Source: Pseudomonas veronii (GTDB lineage Bacteria > Pseudomonadota > Gammaproteobacteria > Pseudomonadales > Pseudomonadaceae). From it: a stretch of DNA of 64,000 nucleotides. Location: assembly GCF_001439695.1 (NCBI RefSeq), contig NZ_JYLL01000018.1, forward strand, positions 50,612-114,611, in the 5' to 3' direction. The translations under genes were made by a program, and so were the position numbers. Shown here in pieces: positions 16,143 to 24,472 of the stretch. Each line of letters opens with the position of its first letter. The first letter of the stretch is position 1. The notes beneath the pieces were generated by a model that was not told the origin of the DNA, made no database searches, and saw nothing but the letters and a program-made list of their open reading frames with translations.

Positions 16143-17048
16143 TTAAGCCAGGTTCTGTTCGGTGAGCCGCTGCACCGCCAGGCGCCGGTAGTGGGAAGGC
16201 GTCATGCCTTTAAGTTGCTGGAAGCGGCGATTGAAGTTGGAAATGTTGTTGAACCCCGACTCGAAGCACACATCGGTGACGGCTTTGTCGCCATCGGCCA
16301 GCAGTTCGCAGGACTTGCTGATGCGCAGGCGATTGACGAATTCGATAAACGTGCGCCCGGTGGCCTGCTTGAACACCCGCGAGAAATACGTCGGTTTCAT
16401 CCCCAGGTAATCGGCCACTTCCTCCAGTGACAACTCCCGTGCGTAATGCGCAAAGATGTAGTCCACCGCCCGGTTGGTGCGGTCGATGCTGTGTTCGTCG
16501 GCCAGTTGCGGCGTGGTCACGCCGGACAGCAGTTGGTAGTCCTCACACGCGCTCAACACGTCCAGCAGGATAAAGAAGTGCCCCAGGCGCGCCATGCCCT
16601 GGGCGTCCTCGATGCGTTGCATGAGCGTCATGGCCTGGGCGATGGTCTTCTTGCAGCGAAACTCGATGCCGGACTGCGCCCGCTCCAGTAGCGGCGCGAG
16701 GGTCTTGAGCTCAGTAAAAATGTGACTGCCGTTCTCAAGCAGCTCATCGGTGAAATTCACCAGCATGTCGCGCTTGGGCACCACTTCGTCTTCCTCGACC
16801 TGGCTGATCCAGTTGTGAGGCAGGTTGGGGCCGGTAAGGAACAGGCTTTCCGGGTAGAAGTTGCCGATGTAGTCGCCGATGAACACCTTGCCGGAACTGG
16901 CGACGATCAGGTGCAGCTCGTATTCCTTATGGAAATGCCAGCGCACCAACGGGCAAGGGAAACCGTGCTGGCGATAGATGATGGACAGACCGTTGTGATC
17001 GTCCATCAGCTCGTAGGAAGGGTCGGTGATTCGCGTTGCTCGGGTCAT
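16143..17048 (-). CDS. mtlR: AraC-family activator of the mannitol operon
   Basis: A 301-residue AraC/XylS-type regulator. The N-terminal half is a cupin sensor domain (FPCPLVRWHFHKEYELHLI); the C-terminal 100 residues contain two helix-turn-helix motifs, the first with LEEVADYLGMKPTYFSRVFKQATG and the second ending in the family signature FNRRFQQLKGMTPSHYR. It lies directly upstream of mtlE on the same strand, as in the described P. fluorescens mtl locus, where MtlR activates mtlE-Z in response to polyols. Confidence 0.92.
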   Translation of the reverse strand: MTRATRITDPSYELMDDHNGLSIIYRQHGFPCPLVRWHFHKEYELHLIVASSGKVFIGDYIGNFYPESLFLTGPNLPHNWISQVEEDEVVPKRDMLVNFTDELLENGSHIFTELKTLAPLLERAQSGIEFRCKKTIAQAMTLMQRIEDAQGMARLGHFFILLDVLSACEDYQLLSGVTTPQLADEHSIDRTNRAVDYIFAHYARELSLEEVADYLGMKPTYFSRVFKQATGRTFIEFVNRLRISKSCELLADGDKAVTDVCFESGFNNISNFNRRFQQLKGMTPSHYRRLAVQRLTEQNLA

Positions 17049-17293
17049 GCTGCCGTCGCTTTATTGTGGTTGTGCTTCGCAATAATGCCCCCTTGTGTGC
17101 TGTCGCTGCCAGCGGCAAGTTGGTTGGAGCATCCCTGAAGGCCGTTTTGGGTTATCGGCGACTTAATATATTTCACTGGCCTGTGCTATTAACAAAAGCG
17201 TTTACGAGCAGGCGTCGTGCTAATCGAGAGGGCATGGTCGCTAGGAGCAAAGAAGCGTTTTATCTGAAACAGAACACGAACAAGGAGTTGGTT

Positions 17294-17806
17294 ATGATTC
17301 GTGATGCACTGCCCAAGGACGCGAAGAGCATTGCTGATGTTCATGTCAGTAGCTGGCAACACGCTTATGCGAATCTGATGCCGGCTGATTTTTTGGCCTC
17401 GCTGACTGCGACATTGCCAAAAAGGGAGGCTTATTGGGCTCAGGCAATCGAAAGCAAAGACTCTGACGTTTTAGTTTCAGAGGTGGATGGAAACGTTGTC
17501 GGTTGGATTTCAGTGGGCCGTTGCCGTGATGAAGACAAGCCCGCAGCGGAGTCGGGAGAGGTCATGGCTATCTATATTTTGGCAGCGTATTGGGGTAAAG
17601 GAATCGGTGCCAAATTGTGGGAGTCAGGTTTAAACCGTTTGTTTGATCAAGGTTATAAAAATATTACCTTATGGGTTTTATCTGCAAACGAAAGAGCTGT
17701 TCGCTTTTATCAGGGGCTCGGCGGAAGAGAAGAGCCTGGCAGCCGTCGCACGCTGGTCCGTGGTGGCGTGTCGCTGGATGAGGTGAGGTATGTTTGGGGA
17801 CGTTAA
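17294..17806 (+). CDS. GNAT family N-acetyltransferase
   Basis: A 170-residue GNAT protein starting MIRDALPKDAKSIADVHVSSWQHAY, with the acetyl-CoA motif YILAAYWGKGIGAKLWESG and the C-terminal NERAVRFYQGLGG. AAGGAG lies 7 bases before the ATG at 17294; an open frame extending upstream has no supporting features. The codon use is clearly more AT-rich than its neighbours (for example around 17640-17700), which suggests recent acquisition. The substrate is unknown. Confidence 0.85.
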   Translation: MIRDALPKDAKSIADVHVSSWQHAYANLMPADFLASLTATLPKREAYWAQAIESKDSDVLVSEVDGNVVGWISVGRCRDEDKPAAESGEVMAIYILAAYWGKGIGAKLWESGLNRLFDQGYKNITLWVLSANERAVRFYQGLGGREEPGSRRTLVRGGVSLDEVRYVWGR

Positions 17807-17826
17807 GGTTTAGGGCTGCCCCGAGT

Positions 17827-17852
17827 GACGTGCCGCGCAGCGGCGGCACGTC
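17827..17852. terminator. Hairpin between convergent genes
   Basis: GACGTGCCGC (17827-17836) and GCGGCACGTC (17843-17852) form a perfect 10-bp stem between the GNAT gene and the glycosyltransferase gene. No T-run is present; a bidirectional terminator is likely from position. Confidence 0.4.
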
Positions 17853-17882
17853 GAAGTTACGATATTCACGCTTCCCGATGCG

Positions 17883-19172
17883 CTAAAGGTTACGGTTTTT
17901 TGCCTCGATCCACTGCGACATGTATTGCGTACTTTTGTGGGCATGGTGGCGCAGCATGCTACCGGTGAAATTATTTCGGCGGTGGGCGGCGAGGTCGTTG
18001 CGGCACTGCTCCAGGCATTCCACCAACGCGGGGCCGTGGATGTTTTGGTCATACCGGCGGGCCAGGAGTTGGCGCCCGTGCTCCTGGGCCTGGGTCCAGC
18101 GTTCGCGGTCTTGGTAAAGGCTCACGGCGGCATCGGCCAACGCCATGGCGCTGTGGGCGATTGCCCCCGGCCACGGTTGCTCGTCGCCCATGGCTTCGGC
18201 GCCGACCGGTGTGGTGATATTCGGCGTGCCGCAGAGCATGGCATCCACCAGCTTGCCCTTGATCCCCGCACCGAAGCGCAACGGCGCCAGGCAGATGCGC
18301 GCCGCTGTCATCACTTGCAGGGCATCCTCGGCCCAGTTCATCACATGAAACCCCTGGGCCGCGTTGTGTAGGGCCGTCGCCTTGGGCGGGGTGTAGGCAC
18401 CATAGATATGCAACTGGGCGCCTGGCAGTTGCTGGCGGATCAACGGCCACAGACTGTTCTTCATCCAGAGCACGGCATCCCAGTTCGGCGCGTGACGGAA
18501 GTTGCCGATGCTGAGGAAGTGCGCGCGCTCGTCAAAGGGGGCGAATGCTTCGGTTGGCGGCTCGAGCATCAATGGGCACCAGTGGAGCAGGGCGGCGGGC
18601 ACCTTGAAGTGTTCGGTGAGCAGGCGGATTTCCACGTCGGAGATCATCAGGCTGATGTCGCAGCGATAGATGGCCGCGATCTCGCGCTTGGCCAGGTCAG
18701 TGTCGGCCATGCGCTGGAACTCGTCTTCCAGGCCCGGTGCGAACAAGGCGCTGAAGTCATCGTTGCCCGGTTGCGCCTTGAGGTCGTCCTTGAGCCGCTG
18801 CTGGCGTGCGTCGCGCAGGCTTTGCAGGTCGGAGGTTTCCAGCACCCGCAACGCTGCGGGGCAGTGCTTCTCGACGCGCCAGCCGAACTGTTCTTCCATC
18901 ATGAAGCGGTCGAACAGCACGATGTCCGGGGCCAGTTCGCGGATAAAGTCGTCGAAACTGCTGTTATTGAGTTCGATGGCGCACTCGGTGATACCGAGTG
19001 CCGGCAGGTCGGCTTTGTGCTCGCCGATGGTCGCTGGGCTGCTGAAGGTAATATCCCAACCTTGTGTAAGAAAAGTTTCGAGAATCTGCATCATATGCCC
19101 GCCGGCAGCCGAGGAGCGCGGTTCCGGCCAGACATAACCAATGACCAGGACTTTGGTGGCGGGCTGATTCAT
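17883..19172 (-). CDS. Glycosyltransferase, GT4-like
   Basis: A 429-residue protein starting MNQPATKVLVIGYVWPEPRSSAAGGHMMQ, a typical GT-B N-terminal strand and loop. The C-terminal half contains FLSIGNFRHAPNWDAVLWM and the nucleotide-sugar site RFGAGIKGKLVDAMLCGTPNITTPVGAEAM, which fits GT4 enzymes. The ATG at 19172 is preferred over one 13 codons upstream because AAGGA lies before it and the homologous core begins there. It stands alone, so acceptor and sugar are unknown. Confidence 0.82.
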   Translation of the reverse strand: MNQPATKVLVIGYVWPEPRSSAAGGHMMQILETFLTQGWDITFSSPATIGEHKADLPALGITECAIELNNSSFDDFIRELAPDIVLFDRFMMEEQFGWRVEKHCPAALRVLETSDLQSLRDARQQRLKDDLKAQPGNDDFSALFAPGLEDEFQRMADTDLAKREIAAIYRCDISLMISDVEIRLLTEHFKVPAALLHWCPLMLEPPTEAFAPFDERAHFLSIGNFRHAPNWDAVLWMKNSLWPLIRQQLPGAQLHIYGAYTPPKATALHNAAQGFHVMNWAEDALQVMTAARICLAPLRFGAGIKGKLVDAMLCGTPNITTPVGAEAMGDEQPWPGAIAHSAMALADAAVSLYQDRERWTQAQEHGRQLLARRYDQNIHGPALVECLEQCRNDLAAHRRNNFTGSMLRHHAHKSTQYMSQWIEAKNRNL

Positions 19173-19342
19173 CAACAACAGATTCCTTGAGCGGGGACGA
19201 AAACCGCGCAATTAAACCACAACCGCCCGCGTGCCCGGCCAGACATGACAATTTGTGTCTGGCGGTAGGTCGCCACGGCACTTTGTGGTTAACTTCCGCC
19301 TCTCGAATTCGTTTAACCAAACCCAGCATAAGGATTCCGTTC

Positions 19343-19843
19343 ATGGCTCAAGTCACCCTTCGTGGTAACCCCGTCCAAGTTGAAGGCGAACTGCCGCAAA
19401 CCGGCTCCAAAGCGCCAGACTTCACCCTGACCGCCGGCGATCTGTCGGACGTGACCCTGGCCACCTTCGCCGGCAAGCGCAAAGTGTTGAACATCTTCCC
19501 AAGCGTCGACACCCCGACCTGTGCCACGTCGGTACGCACGTTCAACGCCCAGGCCGACAAAGTAGCCAACACCGTGGTGCTGTGCATCTCCTCCGACCTG
19601 CCGTTTGCCCAGAAGCGTTTTTGCGGCACCGAAGGCCTGGACAACGTGCAGAGTCTGTCGGACTTCCGCAACGCCGATTTCGCCGTTGACTACGGCGTTT
19701 CGATTGCTGACGGCCCGCTCCGGGCTCTGACCGCCCGTGCCGTCGTTGTGCTGGATGAAAACGACAATGTGCTGCACAGCGAACTGGTCCCTGAAATCGG
19801 CCAAGAGCCAAACTACGAAGCAGCCCTGGCTGTTTTGAAGTAA
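19343..19843 (+). CDS. tpx: Thiol peroxidase, atypical 2-Cys peroxiredoxin
   Basis: A 166-residue Tpx that reduces hydrogen peroxide and organic peroxides using thioredoxin. The peroxidatic Cys is in PSVDTPTCATSVRTFN and the resolving Cys in KRFCGTEGL, with the expected spacing of about 34 residues. The length matches E. coli Tpx (168). The start at 19343 follows AAGG; the frame upstream of it is not conserved. Likely a single-gene unit ending at the hairpin at 19898-19917. Confidence 0.95.
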   Translation: MAQVTLRGNPVQVEGELPQTGSKAPDFTLTAGDLSDVTLATFAGKRKVLNIFPSVDTPTCATSVRTFNAQADKVANTVVLCISSDLPFAQKRFCGTEGLDNVQSLSDFRNADFAVDYGVSIADGPLRALTARAVVVLDENDNVLHSELVPEIGQEPNYEAALAVLK

Positions 19844-19897
19844 CTGTTTCTGCGCATTACTGTCGTTATGCAGTAACACTGCGCGGTACATAATTGC

Positions 19898-19925
19898 GGC
19901 CTGGCCTAGTCCAGGCCGTTTTTAT
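19898..19925 (+). terminator. Rho-independent terminator of tpx
   Basis: GGCCTGG (19898-19904) pairs with CCAGGCC (19911-19917) around a CCTAGT loop and is followed by GTTTTTAT. It lies about 55 bp after the tpx stop. Confidence 0.8.
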
Positions 19926-20075
19926 TTGCTGGTCAGATGTTTAGCGAAATAGCCGGTGGACTAAGCTCAAAAGTTAAAAGTTGTAAGCCCAAGGTAAATA
20001 GCCGGTAAAGGCGCTTTTCTTAACGCGCCCCAGTGCTTATCTTTCAGCCTCCCAAAGAAGAAGCCCTCGCGCCCA

Positions 20076-21374
20076 ATGGTTGATCACTCCATGCAATCCT
20101 CCCCCCGCAACTCCCGTCGCTGGCTGTTCGGCCTGCTCGTGCTGCTGGTTATCGCCGGCCTGTGCTGGAAATTCTGGCCCACCGGCGCGCCCCATCCAGA
20201 AGCGCCAGCCGGCCGCACCGGTAAAACGGGCATGGCGCGCCCTGGTTTCGGCGGCTCCACCGGCCCGGTGCCGGTGCGCGTGGCGCCGGCGGTGCTGGGG
20301 GAGTTCCCGGTGTACTACAAGGCATTGGGGACGGTCACCGCGCTCAACACTATTAATGTACGCAGCCGGGTGGGCGGCGAGTTGGTGAAGATCGCCTTTG
20401 AAGAAGGGCAGATGGTCAAGGCCGGCGACCTGCTGGCGGAAATCGACCCGCGCAGTTACCAGAACGCCTTGCTCCAGGCCCAGGGCACGCTGATGCAGAA
20501 CCAGGCCCAGTTGAAAAACGCCCAGGTCGATGTCGAGCGTTATCGCGGCTTGTATGCCCAGGACAGTATCGCCAAGCAAACCCTGGACACCGCCGAAGCG
20601 CTGGTCCTGCAATACCAGGGCACGGTCAAGACCAACCAGGGCGCGGTCGACGACGCCAAGCTCAACCTCGAATTCACCAAGATCCGCGCGCCGATCACCG
20701 GGCGCGTCGGCCTGCGTCAGCTCGACGTCGGTAACCTGGTGGCCGCCAACGACACCACGGCGCTGGCGGTGATCACTCAGACCCAGCCGATCAGCGTGGC
20801 CTTCACTCTGCCGGAGAACAGCCTGGAAACCGTGCTCGCCCGTTACCACGCCGGCAACAAGCTGCCGGTGGAAGCCTGGGACCGCGGCGACGCCAAGCGC
20901 CAAGCCACCGGCGTGCTGCAGAGCCTGGATAACCAGATCGACGTCACCACCGGCACCTTGAAGTTCAAGGCGCGCTTCGATAACAAAGACCAGGCGCTGT
21001 TCCCCAATCAGTTCGTCAACGTGCATCTGCTCGCCGACACCCTGCACAACGTCGTACTGGCACCGTCCGCCGCCATCCAGTTCGGCAACGCCGGCACCTT
21101 TGTCTACAAGCTCGACGGCGACAAGAAGGTCAAGGTCCAGCCCCTGGTGGTCGGCGATAGCGACGGCGACAATACCGTGATCAAGCAAGGCCTGGTCGCC
21201 GGCGATCGCGTGGTGCTGGAAGGCACCGACCGCCTGAAGGACGGCAGTGAAGTCGAAGTGGTCAACGACAGCAGCCAAGTCCCGACCACGCCGACCGAGC
21301 ACCTGCAAGGCAAGCCCGCGGCCAAAGGGGAGACCGGCGCTGACGCCGGCAAGGCGCAAAAGGTCGGTTCATGA
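20076..21374 (+). CDS. muxA: RND efflux periplasmic adaptor (MdtA/MuxA type)
   Basis: A 432-residue membrane fusion protein. Residues 12-30 (SRRWLFGLLVLLVIAGLCWKF) anchor it in the inner membrane; the lipoyl-like halves, coiled hairpin (LLQAQGTLMQNQAQLKNAQ region) and beta-barrel follow. It links the two RND pumps to the outer-membrane channel. ATG at 20076 is used, though 20091 is also possible. The stop overlaps the muxB start (ATGA), the first of three such overlaps in this operon. Confidence 0.9.
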   Translation: MVDHSMQSSPRNSRRWLFGLLVLLVIAGLCWKFWPTGAPHPEAPAGRTGKTGMARPGFGGSTGPVPVRVAPAVLGEFPVYYKALGTVTALNTINVRSRVGGELVKIAFEEGQMVKAGDLLAEIDPRSYQNALLQAQGTLMQNQAQLKNAQVDVERYRGLYAQDSIAKQTLDTAEALVLQYQGTVKTNQGAVDDAKLNLEFTKIRAPITGRVGLRQLDVGNLVAANDTTALAVITQTQPISVAFTLPENSLETVLARYHAGNKLPVEAWDRGDAKRQATGVLQSLDNQIDVTTGTLKFKARFDNKDQALFPNQFVNVHLLADTLHNVVLAPSAAIQFGNAGTFVYKLDGDKKVKVQPLVVGDSDGDNTVIKQGLVAGDRVVLEGTDRLKDGSEVEVVNDSSQVPTTPTEHLQGKPAAKGETGADAGKAQKVGS

Positions 21375-24300
21375 ACCTGTCGCGGCTGTTTATCCTTCGC
21401 CCGGTCGCTACCACGCTGAGCATGCTGGCGATTGTCCTGGCAGGGATCATCTCGTACCGCTTGTTGCCGGTCTCGGCCTTGCCCCAGGTGGACTACCCGA
21501 CCATCCGGGTGATGACCCTGTACCCCGGCGCCAGCCCGGATGTGATGACCAGCGCAGTCACCGCGCCCCTGGAGCGCCAGTTCGGGCAAATGCCCGGCTT
21601 GACCCAGATGGCCTCCACCAGCTCCGGCGGGGCCTCAGTGCTGACCCTGCGCTTCAACCTCGATATCAATATGGATGTCGCCGAGCAACAGGTGCAGGCC
21701 GCGATCAACGCCGCGACCAACCTGCTGCCCAAGGACTTGCCGGCGCCGCCGGTGTACAACAAGGTCAACCCGGCGGATACCCCGGTGCTGACCTTGGCGA
21801 TTACCTCCAAGACCATGCTGCTGCCCAAGCTCAATGACCTGGTCGACACACGCATGGCGCAAAAGATCGCGCAGATCAGCGGCGTCGGCATGGTCAGCAT
21901 TGCCGGTGGCCAGCGCCAGGCCGTGCGTATCAAGGTCAACCCCGAGGCCCTGGCGGCCAACGGCTTGAACCTGTCGGATGTACGCACGCTGATTACCGCG
22001 TCCAACGTCAACCAGCCCAAGGGCAACTTCGACGGGCCGACCCGCGTGTCGATGCTCGACGCCAACGACCAACTGGTGTCGCCGCAGCAATACGCCGAAC
22101 TGATCCTGGCCTACAAAAATGGCGCGCCGCTGCGTCTGAAGGACGTCGCGCAGATCGTCGACGGCGCCGAAAACGAACGCCTCGCCGCCTGGGCCAACGA
22201 AAACCAGGCCGTGCTGCTGAATATCCAGCGCCAGCCCGGTGCCAACGTGATCGAGGTAGTCGACCGTATCAAGGCCCTGCTGCCGAGCATCACCGATAAC
22301 CTGCCGGCCGGCCTGGATGTGACGGTGCTGACCGACCGTACCCAGACCATCCGCGCCTCGGTCACCGACGTGCAGCACGAATTGCTGATCGCGATTGCCC
22401 TGGTGGTGATGGTGACCTTCCTGTTCCTGCGCCGCGTCAGCGCGACGATCATCCCGTCCATCGCCGTGCCACTGTCACTGGTGGGTACCTTTGGCGTGAT
22501 GTACCTGGCGGGTTTCTCGATCAACAACCTGACGCTGATGGCCCTGACCATCGCCACTGGCTTCGTGGTCGACGATGCGATCGTGATGCTGGAGAACATC
22601 TCGCGTTATATCGAGGAAGGTGAAACCCCGCTGGCCGCCGCGCTCAAGGGCGCCAAACAGATCGGCTTCACCCTGATTTCCCTGACCCTGTCGCTGATCG
22701 CCGTATTGATTCCGTTGCTGTTCATGGGCGATGTGGTCGGGCGGCTGTTCCGCGAGTTCGCCATCACCCTGGCGGTGGCGATCCTGATTTCCCTGGTGGT
22801 GTCCCTGACCCTGACGCCGATGATGTGCGCGCGCCTGCTCAAGCGTGAGCCCGAGGAAGCAGAACAGAGCCGTTTCTACAAGGCCAGCGGCGCCTGGATC
22901 GATTGGTTGATCGCGGCCTACGGGCGCAAGTTGCAGTGGGTGCTCAAGCACCAGCCGCTGACGTTGCTGGTGGCCATCGCCACCCTGGGCCTCACCGTGG
23001 TGCTGTACCTGGTGGTGCCCAAGGGCTTTTTCCCGGTGCAGGACACCGGGGTGATCCAGGGCATTTCCGAAGCGCCGCAGTCGATTTCTTTCGCAGCCAT
23101 GAGCCAGCGCCAGCAGGAGTTGGCGAAGATCATCCTGGCCGACCCGGCGGTGGAAAGCCTGTCGTCCTACATCGGTGTGGATGGCGACAACGCCACCCTC
23201 AACAGCGGTCGCTTGCTGATCAACCTCAAGGCCCATGGGCAGCGGAACTTGAGCGCGGCCCAGGTGATCACCCGCCTGCAGCCGCAAATCGACAAACTGG
23301 TGGGCATCCGCCTGTACATGCAGCCGGTGCAGGATCTGACCATCGAAGACCGCGTCAGCCGCACCCAGTACCAGTTCAGCATGTCGTCACCCGATGCCGA
23401 ACTGCTGGCGTTGTGGAGTGAAAAGCTGGTCCATGCCTTGAGCCAGTTGCCGCAGCTCACCGACGTCGCCAGCGACCTGCAGGACAAGGGCCTGCAGGTG
23501 TACCTGGTGATCGACCGCGATGCGGCCTCGCGCCTGGGCGTCAACGTGTCGACCATCACCGATGCGCTGTACGACGCCTTCGGTCAGCGGCAGATTTCCA
23601 CCATCTACACCCAGGCCAGCCAATACCGCGTGGTGTTGCAGGCCCAGTCGGGCGAGACCCTGGGGCCGGATGCGCTAAACCAGATCCACGTCAAGACCAC
23701 CGACGGCGGCCAGGTGCGGCTGTCGAGCCTGGCCCATGTGGAACAGCGCCAGGCGCAGTTGGCGATTGCGCATATCGGCCAGTTCCCGGCGGTGATGATG
23801 TCGTTCAACCTGGCCCCTGGCGTCGCACTGGGCAAGGGCGTGGAGTTGATCAAACAGACCCAGAAAGATATCGGCATGCCGGTCGGCGTGCAGACCCAGT
23901 TCCAGGGCGCGGCCCAGGCGTTCGAAGCCTCGCTGTCGAGCACCTTGCTGCTGATCCTGGCGGCGGTGGTCACCATGTACATCGTGCTCGGCGTGCTCTA
24001 CGAGAGCTACATCCACCCGGTCACCATCCTCTCGACCCTGCCTTCGGCGGCGGTGGGGGCGTTGCTGGCGTTGCTGCTCAGCGGCAATGACCTGGGCATG
24101 ATCGCGATCATCGGCATCATTTTGCTGATCGGTATCGTCAAGAAGAACGCGATCATGATGATCGACTTCGCCCTCGACGCCGAACGCAACCAGGGCCTTG
24201 ACCCGCAGACCGCGATCTATCAGGCGGCGCTGTTGCGCTTCCGGCCGATCCTGATGACCACCCTGGCCGCGCTGTTCGGCGCGGTGCCGTTGATGCTGGC

Positions 24301-24472
24301 CACCGGTTCCGGTGCGGAGCTGCGTCAACCCCTGGGCCTGGTGATGGTCGGCGGTTTGCTGGTGAGCCAGGTATTGACCTTGTTCACCACGCCGGTGATC
24401 TACCTGTACTTCGATCGCCTGGGGCGGCGCTGGCGCAAAGAGCCGCAACGCCTGGAGCCGGTTGAGTCATGA
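21371..24472 (+). CDS. muxB: RND efflux pump, MdtB/MuxB type
   Basis: A 1033-residue inner-membrane RND transporter with 12 expected helices and two large periplasmic loops. It starts MNLSRLFILRPVATTLSMLA. The helix 4 proton-relay region reads GFVVDDAIVMLENISRYIEEG, with the paired Asp typical of HAE1 pumps, and the helix 10 Lys is in GIVKKNAIMMIDFALD. Systems with two different RND subunits (MdtBC, MuxBC) form heterotrimers. It overlaps both neighbours by ATGA. Confidence 0.92.
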   Translation: MNLSRLFILRPVATTLSMLAIVLAGIISYRLLPVSALPQVDYPTIRVMTLYPGASPDVMTSAVTAPLERQFGQMPGLTQMASTSSGGASVLTLRFNLDINMDVAEQQVQAAINAATNLLPKDLPAPPVYNKVNPADTPVLTLAITSKTMLLPKLNDLVDTRMAQKIAQISGVGMVSIAGGQRQAVRIKVNPEALAANGLNLSDVRTLITASNVNQPKGNFDGPTRVSMLDANDQLVSPQQYAELILAYKNGAPLRLKDVAQIVDGAENERLAAWANENQAVLLNIQRQPGANVIEVVDRIKALLPSITDNLPAGLDVTVLTDRTQTIRASVTDVQHELLIAIALVVMVTFLFLRRVSATIIPSIAVPLSLVGTFGVMYLAGFSINNLTLMALTIATGFVVDDAIVMLENISRYIEEGETPLAAALKGAKQIGFTLISLTLSLIAVLIPLLFMGDVVGRLFREFAITLAVAILISLVVSLTLTPMMCARLLKREPEEAEQSRFYKASGAWIDWLIAAYGRKLQWVLKHQPLTLLVAIATLGLTVVLYLVVPKGFFPVQDTGVIQGISEAPQSISFAAMSQRQQELAKIILADPAVESLSSYIGVDGDNATLNSGRLLINLKAHGQRNLSAAQVITRLQPQIDKLVGIRLYMQPVQDLTIEDRVSRTQYQFSMSSPDAELLALWSEKLVHALSQLPQLTDVASDLQDKGLQVYLVIDRDAASRLGVNVSTITDALYDAFGQRQISTIYTQASQYRVVLQAQSGETLGPDALNQIHVKTTDGGQVRLSSLAHVEQRQAQLAIAHIGQFPAVMMSFNLAPGVALGKGVELIKQTQKDIGMPVGVQTQFQGAAQAFEASLSSTLLLILAAVVTMYIVLGVLYESYIHPVTILSTLPSAAVGALLALLLSGNDLGMIAIIGIILLIGIVKKNAIMMIDFALDAERNQGLDPQTAIYQAALLRFRPILMTTLAALFGAVPLMLATGSGAELRQPLGLVMVGGLLVSQVLTLFTTPVIYLYFDRLGRRWRKEPQRLEPVES

